Assembly: GCF_963678635.1 (NCBI RefSeq)
Contig: NC_087066.1
Location: forward strand, 54,826,312 to 54,890,311
DNA length: 64,000 nucleotides
Source: Symsagittifera roscoffensis
Lineage: Eukaryota; Xenacoelomorpha; Acoela; Convolutidae
Reading direction: 5' to 3'
The first letter of the stretch is position 1. Every line of letters starts with the position of its first letter. Positions 23,264 through 35,200 of the stretch are shown here, piece by piece. A program made the translations under genes and the position numbers. The notes beneath the pieces were generated by a model. It was not told the origin of the DNA, did not search any database, and saw nothing but the letters and a program-made list of their open reading frames with translations.

Positions 23264-26200
23264 GTGACAATAAAATAAACTTAGCTGCAAAAGGCAGTTG
23301 GAAAAATGTCAAATAAATCAAAGAAATTTTTAAAATTCAAATTTTGAGTTTGATGAAAAAAAAATCCATCGCATTAAATGTCTTTGAATGGAAAACTTTG
23401 ACATGGCTGACACGTTTCCATTCAAACTAACCAAAGAAGAAAAATCTGGATCAGTAGTTTTTATTAATTCACAGCAAAATATAAACGTTAAGACTTAAAA
23501 CCAAGAGGTCTTTATCGCGCCGCTTACACTTTTGTTTCAGGCGAGCATAATTTGAACTCATGTTAGAAAATTAAATAAATTGAATTTTTGGTAGAATCAT
23601 AATAACAAAACAAACTATTTGCGCTCAGATGGTTTTTTCTCCAGACCGTTTTCGACTAAATGCAACAACCAATTTTTCACAAAATTTTTAAAAGAGTCTG
23701 TAATATGTTCTGTGATCGCTTTGCACAAAAGCATAAGGATTGAAATCTGCCAATTTTGCCAATTTGAGACATTTAATCTGCGCTATATTTATCATTTTTC
23801 TTTCAGCGGGTAGCCAAATCGGCAATTTAGGCCTGATGAAAACTTTTAATAAATTGAATTGAAGCAACCTAGTCGTTCCAAATATGCGGTAGTGTTACAA
23901 ACCAGAAAAAACTGCACAGATCAGGCAAAACCTGAAGACTCCGACACTACTATTAGATGTCTTAGCTATTTTTGGAGGAACTATTGATACCAGTGCTGTG
24001 GAAAAAAAACCAAAACCATAAAGCTTTTTGCTCTATATATTAGTGATAAATTTTCGCCTCTGTTGATACATAGTAAAAACCGGTACATTGAAATTCTTGG
24101 AAAAATCTCACCAAACATGAATACTTATTCGAACATTTGAACAAAAAGTTCATTTAACTTGACATTGCGCCATGAGTGATAATTTTGTGCAAAAAATGAA
24201 GTTTTGTTTAACACCTAAAATTTTGAAAGGTAGGACAGATATAGTTCTTTGTACTTGGCATTCAGTGTTGTATAATAATTATGTGCAAAAAAATCTCGGA
24301 GATTTCAAGTTTTGTCAATTATCAGCAAAAAACTGTTTCAGACACACTAGAGGGCGATTGGATATTTTCGAGGCTCCGAGCTGATACAATCAATCTTGCA
24401 TTTTTGGGAAGAAGCGAGATAGCTTCTAATTTGTCTATGTTTGCTTTCTCAAAAAAGAAACTTTCATTCGAGCAGATTTTTTCAGCTGGGAAAAGCTGTC
24501 TGATAAAACTTTAGTTACTTCTTTGAAGAGTATCTTGATTTTGCCATAGCCCCAAAAAACCCAAAAATCACAAAATTTGAGGAGAATGATTTGGTTTTTA
24601 AGAAGATTAAGAGCAAAAATTGCAGCGCTATATGCAATACGCAATCTTTTCTGAAATTGTATGCAAAATGACGCAAGAATCTCCTCACAAAAAGTAAAAA
24701 TTAGATAACCAAGCAAGTGTGTCTTCTAAAAAAGACCAAACCCACTCTTGAACCTAGTATAAATGCTGCCATACTGAATTGCGTATATTGCCTATTCTAT
24801 CAAAAAAGATAGGTAGTAAACGTTGATTCAAACAACATAGACACGGGGTTGTCAGTGACAACGTTTCTCCTATGCAATATTCCGGGAAATTGTCTTGGAG
24901 TAAGGTAGTTTTTTTACCAAAAGAAACTGTTGTCGCACAAGAAGTAAGGCAAATAACTACTCCATTAAGAAATATTGGAGGGTGGCAATGAGTAAGTATC
25001 TTGCTATTAGCAAAAAACGCCGTCTCAACTTCTTGCTTTAAAAAGATCATGTTCCGACAACTGATCACGTCCGAAGTTTCTGCGAAGAAATACTCAGTGA
25101 GGGTTGAAGAAAATAAGAGAAAGTGTTCATCGAAGATAATATTTTTTTGACTTTTTTTTATCATTTCCAAAACCGGTTACGCAAATTTATTCATAAATAT
25201 AAATTTTTCAATATTTCTCATTGCAAACGAATAAGCTTATTAGCATCATTGGTGTTGGATAATGTACCCGCAATAGTTTCGCTCTCCTTGTCAAAAGCCA
25301 GAAATCAATTCAACATAATTGTTATCAATTTTATCCCCATTTTCTTTGTTTCCAATTTAGACTTTAAAAAGAGTTGCTGCAAACACCGGCAAGGTAAATG
25401 GACGATTAGGTAGTGTTTAATGACATCACTTTTAGTTGCGATGGTAGAATTTGATCGCGAAGTTCACAAGCAGCATTGTTCACGTTTCGAACTTTATTCA
25501 CTCAATCACAACGAACACGAGTGAAATTACTTTTTTAAAGTATATGAAAATACTTATTCAAACATTGGAACAAAAAGTTCATTTAACTTGACATTGCGTG
25601 ATGAGTGATGATTTTGTGCAATAATTGAAGTTTGCTTGATGTTCTAAAATATATTTGCGTGATGTTCTAAGTTTTTATCACTTATGCAGTTTTGTAACCA
25701 ATTTATGAAAATTTTGGCTATGACTGGTCAAAGATCGAATCAATTTTTCAAAAAAAAACGACAAACAAATAGTAAGCCCTCTATTTATTAAAATGACACC
25801 TGACCATAATTGTCATAAACAAAAACAGCATCAAGACCGCACTATTGCTTCTATCTGAGCAGAAGTTTTTCAGGAGTGTGTGGCATTGAGAAAACTTGAG
25901 ATAAATTTCATCATTCCAATCACATCGGCTCTTTTTAAACCCCCCCTCCAACCTCGCATGAGCATCAATTTTATGGTGTAACGAGGGGTTTTTTAAGGTT
26001 AAGTATGAACTCCAAATATGTTTTTCATTGCCTAGTTAGTCTGTATGTCAATTTTTATAACCATATCAATATGAACAAGCTTTTAATTGAGAAACTTTGC
26101 AGGCTAGGGGGGGGGGGGGGTTTGGGGAAGCTCAATCATCAAACTTCTAATGATTCAAGGTCAATTGGTGCTTGCATGATGTGATGACTCAGTTCTGTTT

Positions 26201-29200
26201 AGTATTCGTTTGTGAATATGTCGGATGGGAGTGGGGAGTGTTCTATGCGGATAGGCGACGTGGGGGAGGGGGACCAGGGCATCTACCAGATAGAGATCAA
26301 TTACAATGTGCCCCTCAAAAAACAAGTCTACCTATATATGACAGGTGAGCAAAAAACTTCCCAGCTGGCGTATTTTTTTGAGAATTAATTTCATGAAAAA
26401 ATTGAATCTGTTTGCAACTCAGAACTCTTCAATCAATCTTCATGAAATATCCCACTTGTAGTCGCAAAGTTAAGATTGATTATATTTGACACTTCTTTTT
26501 TTCGAATAAGATAATTTAAATATTTTTTACTGTGTTTATATTTTTGAATATTCGAATAAACACTAAATCCTTTTTCCCTCTAATCGTACATTGGCCGTTA
26601 AACTGTTTGTTCAAATGACCATTTTTGGCGCTTTTTGGTAACTGAAATGAAAAAGGTCATACCTTTTCGGTTTTTTTTATTATAGACACCAAACTTCCAA
26701 GCCTATAAATCAGGAAGATAATTGAATTAGGACGGGTATTTCAATTTGAAAGGAGACGGGAGTACTGTAATCATAAACGAGCCAAATGTTCAATTAAAAT
26801 ATAATTTTTATTTAACTATTTGCGTGTGGTCTGTCTCTCCAGATCCGGCTGGTCCGACGGGGGTGGTGGTGAACAGTACTCTAGGGGATGATGGGATGAT
26901 TCTGCAGAACGAACCGACAGTCAAACTGAACTGCTTCGTGTTCGGAGCACACCCCAAGGTAAAAAATAAAAAAATAAACAAACAGAAAAATAAAAACAAA
27001 AGTTGACTATCTCACAAAGTCCTGATTTTTTAATATCAGCTGCCAATAGCATCATTATTTATCCAATTTACAGCCGAGATAATTTATAAAATTAGATTGT
27101 AATACTTTTTTTAATCTTCCCTGGTTTTTTTAAATCTGATTCTGAATTTCTCGGGCACAGAACCTCCAAACTTGTTAGCAATTAACTCGGGGATAAACTG
27201 AACTAAATATGATGATATTAAGCAGTTTGAATAATAATTTCGTGTCAGGACATTTGTGTCCCAGACATTTATGTCCCGGTAAAAACAGTCCAAAATGCAA
27301 AAAGTGTCCAAGACATTTGGTTCCCAGACAAAATTGACCCAAAATTGTCCAGGCTATTGCCACACTAGTTAATGACCGGATTAATTTGATAAGCTCTCAA
27401 TAGGAAGGATTAAATCGATAAGGCCACGCAACTGAGCACTTAGACCAGAAATTATTTCGCGTACCAAATTAGAGACGAAATTAACACAGGACTCAAATCA
27501 TTTACACATACCTACACAATTATATCTTGATTGATAATGTTGCCAAACGTAGACACGAGAGATCATAATTTCATTGTTATTGCTCTCGAGTTCGTGTTGA
27601 CAATGGAAATTCTCATGACAAATAAAAACAACGAAATGCTAGTTTATGATGCATACGCATACTTCAAACATCGGATTCTAACAGACACCTCAATTTCGTG
27701 GCGATGTGTTTTATCGAAATGCAATGGCCGTGTGCGCACTTTCCAAGATAACGTCACTATCATAAATGAACACAGTCATTTTCCCGATCCAGCCGATATT
27801 GAAAAACGAAAATTCAGGACAGCACTCAAAACAAAAGCAGTTGTGTCAGATGAGCCACCCCGTCAAACAATTCTTTCCGTACAAAGAGACATCAACAGAG
27901 AGACTGCAGCAGTAATCCCGAGCTATTCTGCCAACCAGAGGACAATTAATAGAGTCAAACAAGAAAAAGGGCCCAGAATGCAGGAACCCCAATCCCTAAC
28001 TGATTTTGAACTGCCAGAGTTGCTGAAAGTGACACACAGCGGCGAGCGTTTCCTTGATTTTGACTCTGGACCTAATGATACCAAGCGAATAATGGTTTTC
28101 ACCACTCTTCCGGGCCACCATTGATTTCGAAATAGCGGTCAAAAATGCTTTCAATTCAGTATCCAAAAATGTACAATACTGTTATTTCCATTTGAGCCAA
28201 AGCGTCTGGCGTCACATTCAGACTACTGGAAACACAAACAATTACAGACTAGATCTGGAATTCCGAGAGCATGTCCGAATGCTGCTGAGTATCGCTTTCC
28301 TGCCTGTAAGTGATGTTTCTACTGCTTTCGAAACTCTTCAGAAGACATGCCCTGAGACAGCCCACCCAATCTTCAATTACTTTGAGGACAATTACGTTGG
28401 TCGGCTCTCGGCGGCAAATGGAACTCGTCAAAACCCCAGATTTGACGTTGACAGGTGGAGTTGTCATCAACGTGTAATAACCGGGCGACCCAGAACCAAC
28501 AATGCTGTTGAAGGTTGGAATAGCAACTTCGTCAAACTCGTGAATGGCAAGCACCCATCAAAGGGTGCAGCAGCAACATCAAACTATAATTTAAAGTCAA
28601 TTTATTTTCTAAAGTTGATATTGCGAAGCAATAATTTTCAATAAATTTTTCTAAGTTGAACTTTTTCCCAGAAAATTTCAAAATTGAGCTAGACCCGATT
28701 TGAAAACGGCAAAATGATCAATGTAATCAAGCTTTTCCCACCCTCTTCCCTTTTGGCTCAATCAAGTCAACCCATTTCATCTTTGCCCTAGTTTACCCAT
28801 TTGTGGGTTTTTTAATTTCAAATATTGACTAAATTACGAAAATTTTTTGTCGAGCCCGAGATTTGAACTTCAAACCTTTTGACCTTCAAACACTAAAAAA
28901 CTGACTGTAGTATAAATTTAGATTCAAGGTCTGGTCAACTTTTTTTGCAATTTTTCAACAGATAACTTGTCCTGCAACTATTTCGAAATAGATTCATTTG
29001 TCAATCGTTGTTAATTATAGCCAAAATGAATCGGTCAAAAACTATAACATTTTAAGTAAATTGGTTTTTTTGAACAAGGTTTTTACGTGTAGAAATCAGT
29101 GAAAAACAAAAATGCGACGTCTAAATTAGCAGTTTTAGGTTAATTAACTTCGGTCAGATTCGTTGAAGGAAAACTTATTGGCAACAGTTTGGCATTAACT

Positions 29201-32200
29201 ATAGATTGCATTTCAGGTGGGGTTTGTGGTTTGGAAAAAGGACAACGACCTGTTGAATATGTCATCACTAGCTGGCAAGACGACCGATGGAGTCATTGGT
29301 CCCCACCCCTCATCTTCATCATCTTCGACCTCCCCCCGCCGCTTCATGACTGCAGCAGAAAAACAGGCAAGCGGACATCCGGATCTCTTTTTCTATACCC
29401 CCTTTCCAAAGGGGGGGAGGAGGTAGTTAAGCAGATACAAGCTTTAAACAGATCCAGTTTTAAATAGAAAATATCATCGAAGTAGTAAATGGTTATTGGA
29501 TATTGTTCACTTTTTGCTCCTATGGAACTTAGTAAAGAATTGCCTCCCCTAAAAAATTCAACGCTTCCCGTATTTCTAATACACGGAAAGACGTAAAAAT
29601 TTAAACTTTTGCTCAAATTCTGTTCCTCAAGGATGATTTTGAGCACAACGCTATAAATTTTCATAAGAAAAGTTTTATAACGTTTAAGTTAGGTTGGAAT
29701 AAAAATTAAAAAGTGAGTAAAAATGACCATGTATAAAAAACAAAAAGTGCTCATGAGTGCCAAAAATTATTTTCAAGGCATTTTTTTCGGCTTTCTTGTA
29801 CTTCGGCACGCATGAATGCCGCCCCATCCCCCCTCCCGTTGGCCTTAAAACTAAATTTTTCATCAAATAAGAGACACTATATATTTAAGACAACAAACAT
29901 TTTTAAGTATGTTGTGGTAAATTTCCATCTTTTTTGGTATTCTCTGAAGCCGAACTATATTGTAAAATTACAATTTCTTAAACAGGGGCACAACAGCGGT
30001 TCGCCGTGATGAGCTGTACAGCTCTTGTGTTGTTCCTTTCCCCCGTGGATAAATGATCTCTTAATATAACGTATGATTATAAATTTCTGGCTTGAAAATG
30101 AAGTAATTATTATTGTAACTATGTGAATATGAGTCAGGGGCGCCACTTCGAGCATTTCTCCCTCACTCTGCTCAATGTGCAGTTGGATGACTCTGGTCTC
30201 TACAGCTGCGAGGCCCACAACCCCTTCGGATCTGTCAAGGGCAGCACGCGCATCAACGTCCGAAGTAGGTATCCAAAGAGTGCCACAAAGCATGCAGTTC
30301 TTAACCCGGGCCGAGGAGCTCGACTTATGTTTCGACTTTGAAAGTTAACTAAGTGCAGTTTTGCGACTGAAATTCCGCGGTCAAGAAGCAATTTTAAGTC
30401 CAGCACAAAGTCGAAACATACCCAATTTTGGTAAAATTGAGTCGAAACTACCCGATTTTGGTCAAGACGGTCGAAAAATACCAATTTTTAGTCGAAAAAG
30501 TGGAAACAAAAATCTAGCACCTGAACCCGGGAAGCAGTAGCGCATCAGCGGTTCTTCGTGCATGAAGAGCCGAACAGCTCATATGCTGGTTCTTTCCCTT
30601 GTGGCTAACTAAATCGTCTAAGAAACTAGGCAGTCCCGAAAGATTTTCGTAATTTTTTGACATTTTAAAACTTTTTCCATTTTTATATTTTTACTTTTAT
30701 ATTACGAGTCGAAACTGTAGTTTTGAGGTATAGTGAGCGCATTCCGCGGCAATGTTGGATAAATTTGGTCCTGCAATTTGATTTTTCAAGTTCTAAAGAT
30801 CTTATTCAGCAAAAAAAAAAACGCTGAGCCGAAGGATAATTTTTGTGAAATGTGCCAAAAACACAGTTATGGGTCTCAGCTTGAATGACTAAGAAACCTT
30901 CGCGCCCTCAAACCCACTCCACCTCTGAATCCACGATTGTGACTACATCAGTGAAATTTTTTGTTAGTTTTACAAAATAAGGGTATCAAACAAGCACATT
31001 TGCTTCGTAAATTTATATTAATAACTTTGCAAGTTCATATCGTTTGGAAGCAATTTATCATTATGATTAAGATGATAAATAAAGTTACCGCCTATAAACG
31101 CCACAACCCTATAAATGCGGAAAATTATGTAGGGTTGGCTCGTATTTCTCCTTTTTCCAAAAAGAACATTTAATGACTGCAGGTTTTTATTGCAAGCCAC
31201 TTTTCAGTTCTAAATGTTCAAAACTATAATCCAGAGCTACGAATTATCCTTATCTAAAGTGGGTTTAAATCGATGTCTCAATGACTAAGAGCCATACTCT
31301 TTTAAAACTTCGTCAAATGACGCCATATATGGGCCAGACTTCTGACATATGCCGACAAAAATGTCCACGAACGAAACATCTTCAACAAAATAAAGACCAA
31401 TTCAAAAAATGAATGCGGTAATCTTTTTTGTTGTTTTTATTTTGTTTCTGTTGAGCTTTAGGATATCTAGGATGACTTCACTGCAAATTCATTTTATCTT
31501 TATTGATTATAATGAAATCCGATGTTAATCCAACTATTTATGGATTTAACTAGTCGCAAAGTGCTTTGAAGTTTGCCGATTCATCAACTACTAACAGAAA
31601 AGAGCAACTTTTTTTATTCAGCTGGAAATAAGCTATCCAAACAAAATTTGATTTGGAAAAGTTGCATGCGTTAAAGAATCTAGCTTTTTAGATGCATTTT
31701 CATCTTTTTTTTTTACAAATTTTGGCTTGATAAATACCTTGATTTTTCTCTTGAATTTTTTCATTTCTTTTTGATTAAATTTATTTTTTTTTGTTAAAAG
31801 GAAGGCAAACTCCCTTATCAAACAGCAAAAGTATAAAAGTCACAAAAAACGTGATCAACTTATAATTTCAAAAGTGGAATTCAATTATCAGAGTTTTAAC
31901 TAATGATCCAGTTTTCTCAAATTGGGTTTGTGTAATCAAAAACGTGTCAATCAAATATTGTTCCAAAACTTCTTGTCACTTTAAGGCCATTTTTTCGGAT
32001 CTACTTTACAATCTCCCCCCCCCCCCCCCCCCCCCTATTGTACCTACTAAAGAATCCCCCCCTTTCAAGAAAGGGGGAGGGAGATTGTTAAGTTGATCAC
32101 TGGGGACCTACTTAAGCAATCCCCCCCCCCCCTATTGTACCTACTAAAGAATCTCCCCCTTTCTTGAAAGTGGGGGAGATTGTTAAGTAGATCCATTTTT

Positions 32201-35200
32201 TCAAATTCAAAAGGTAGGTTTTCTCAAAAAAGCAAATCGGTATATATTTTTTTTGTTTCCTGCGTTCATTGAATCTCTTCCAATGTCTGTTGGCTAGGTT
32301 TTAAAACTGATGTTTTTGAAATTTGAAGGTTTTGACCGCTTTTCCCAAATATTCTTTTGCACTGATTTCTTTAAACAATTTGTCTAAATTTCGATGTCCT
32401 AAAGAGTTTTTGAGAAAAATTAGTTGACAGAACAAATAATAGTCGCTAAAATGGCGCGAATACAAAAACATTCCTTCAAAGCAAGCGGAAAAAAATTACC
32501 TCGAAAACTATCAAAATCAGAAAAAACAAGGCTACTCAAAAAATTGATAAATTATTAATTATTTTTTCAACAAAAATATCGTAAGACAATGCTTTGTTTG
32601 GTTTATTTATACAGACCAATTCAGACTAAAACCATAGTTTCAACACAAAAAGTATATTCTGGTGAAGATATTGACACCTTGATTCCAGGAGTAGAAGACA
32701 TTACACTTGAAATCTTTTCACTTACCAAGAAGTGTTTAAGACTTGTTATAGGGAAGTCGGAGCATTCAGGGCTTTGCTAGGTATCAGTGACAAAAAATTT
32801 TTGTGCACAAAGAATTAGAAATAAATTAGAACTACTGTTAAAATTTATGCCTAAGTCACTAACATTCTACTCGTTTGTAAAGTTCCCTCGTCAGATTAGC
32901 ATAAACAACGACAAATGTTTGTAGTTTTCTAAAGAATATGGTCGGAACATTCTGTGCTACTTGCTAATTTCATATACAACTCAAGTTTTGAACTTAAATT
33001 TGATATCGGCAGTCCAAAATTTCTATTGTATCAAAAATTTGTTCTCATTAAAAACTATCCGAGAAAAGTTAAGAGACAGTCGGAACATTCAGAGATTTTC
33101 TTTATTATTAGAGCTGTCGTGTTATCTTGATTGAGCAATTTTCAGCCCATAGCCATACAAAAAAAATTCAGCAGAATTGAATGTATTTAGCGCAGGATAA
33201 GCCAGCAACTTTTTAGATATTCGAAGTACAAATTCGGACAAAAGTAATTACAGAGAACAAAAATCCGACACTTTTCGAAAACGATAGTGAAAACATTTAA
33301 CCAGCAGTCATTTTCGCGAAGGAAGTGGGCTTCGAAGTTGCCGAACTAGGATGCCAATTGCGCTCATTTTTTCCACTTTTCTATTCACGGGTAGATTGCA
33401 ATCTAAAATGGCTCAAAAACAATTTCTAATAATTTTTAGACAGGTTTTTTATGCGTTAGTTGTTGAAAACTTTGTCACTATTGCTTTTGGGCCATCTTTA
33501 GCAATCAATAGATAATTTTCATCTATTTAATATAATATAAATAGAAACTGAATATATTTATGCCAGTAATGATTTTTTGTTTCCATATTAAGAAGAAAAT
33601 TTTAATATAATTGGTCAATTTGTTGTCTTATTTTGCATGCTCAAGTTGATCACTGCATGCTCAAGTTGATCACATGCTCAATGCGAAAAAAATGAAACTC
33701 AATTGCGTAGTGGTTTTACGTCCACGCTTTTGTAGCTTCATGTCCAAGGTATGAACATAATGAATATCGGTTTTAAAAGTCTAGTCGCGCCGTCTCTGCA
33801 CCTTGATTGCGAAAGTTGAGGCTTATGTTTTCGTTCTCGAAAAACTGGTCATAGAAAAATTTTGCTGGCTAAACTCTGGACATGCCAAAAATTTATTGCA
33901 AAAGTCCGGACATAAAACCAGGGTAATAACAGCCAAAGCGACAGTGCTAGTTTATTCATGAATCGTGTTTGCTGCCGAGGATGAAGTGACGAGGATGAAA
34001 TTTTTCATGATTGCCTAGAAAATAAATTTCTGCCGGAATTATAAATAGAAGGCTTTTCTTGAGTCTTTTGAGCTACATTTTTGTATAAGCAAAGGGTATT
34101 GGCAGTAACAACCCGAAATCCTGAAAACCTTGGGAACAATATCCTGGCTAAAAAATGGCATGTTTTTTGTTTCAGGCCAGCCGAACATTGAGTTCAAAGT
34201 GGTCCCCTCCCCCTACGCCAAGGTGGGGGAGCGGAGGGTGCTCCAGTGCAGCGACAGCCACGCCTCCTTCCCGGAACCCACTCTGCAAATAGAGCAGCAG
34301 TGGGACAGCAAGATGCTGGCCAAATCCAGGGGCCACTTGACCGCTTTTGTCATTGGAAGGGTGGGTCGGGATCAAGCGGGAGTGTACGAGTGCAAAGCGG
34401 AGAATGAGGAGGGAAAAGTGATGGCTGTCACTCAGCTTTTCGTCCAGTGTCAGTCTTTTTATTTTACCCGATTTAGTTTAAAAAACACTCGAGAATTTTT
34501 TTTATCTGTATAAATTTGTTGTGGACCAATGAGTTGCAGCAAATTTTTTTAAGAGTTGTATGTGTTTTTTTTTGCATTCTTCTTAGATTGAAAAGGCTTT
34601 GAGATAATCTATAGAAATTAATCTGGGCGCAAAAAAAACAAATAATAGAATGGTCAAAAGTAGAATTGTCCTGCCATCGTTATTTTAAAATAAAATTCTG
34701 AGGATTTCTTTATTTGATTCACTTAGAACTAACTTGATAAATATATGACTCTGTTTAAGCTGTTGTTCAAAGTCAAACCCAACAAATTGCTTCTTCTCTA
34801 TTTTGAGTTTGTTGCTAAATTTTCCTTGTAGACCTGGACATGTATCTGTTGGTTCCTGCGATTGGACAGCCCAATGGATCCCTTCTAGTAGCCCAGGATG
34901 ACCTCCTGTTTGTCAGCTGTGTCGTCAAGTCATCCCCCCGCGCACACATCTCCTGGATCAGAAAAGATAACCCCAGTAAGATCTATATTGCCCGAATATG
35001 GCAACCCATTATACTGAGAAATCGAAAACTTTTGTTGAACTTGAATTTTTCACTGAGTTTGCTAGTCCTAGCAAATAGGTAAATTTTCAGTTTTGTCGAG
35101 AAGCTGGCAAATATTCAAAATTGAAAAGTTGACTAACATTCTCACATTGCTCACAAAAAAAGTTTTTCTCGATTTTTTCAATGCACCTGTTGCATGAAAT

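Larger units (their letters stand above)
30535..34175. other. Intron with SINE tail, family B scraps and the array element at 33.7 kb
   Basis: A SINE tail fragment lies at 30,535-30,612 (CATCAGCGGTTCTTCGTGC). Family B ends appear near 32,750 (GTCGGAGCATTCAGGGCTTT) and 33,070 (ACAGTCGGAACATTCAGAG). A 24-bp direct repeat (GCATGCTCAAGTTGATCAC) lies at 33,636-33,680. No further exon is supported. Confidence 0.45.

Noticed and set aside
22948-23290. Minus-strand ORFs over the first Ig exon
   Set aside because: Antisense shadows of the GC-rich exon; no domain match.
24754-25170. 138-residue minus-strand ORF as a gene
   Set aside because: Cys/Leu/Phe-rich without recognisable domain, antisense within an intron, AT-driven composition.
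27242-27355. Inverted-array element at the GACATTT repeat
   Set aside because: Copies run in one direction and the motif is itself semi-palindromic. No opposite arm was found, so I kept it as a simple array.
29366-29424. GT donor at 29,422 for the Ig2 middle exon
   Set aside because: It would code for a poly-C MITE remnant and needs a different acceptor. The GC donor gives a clean domain.
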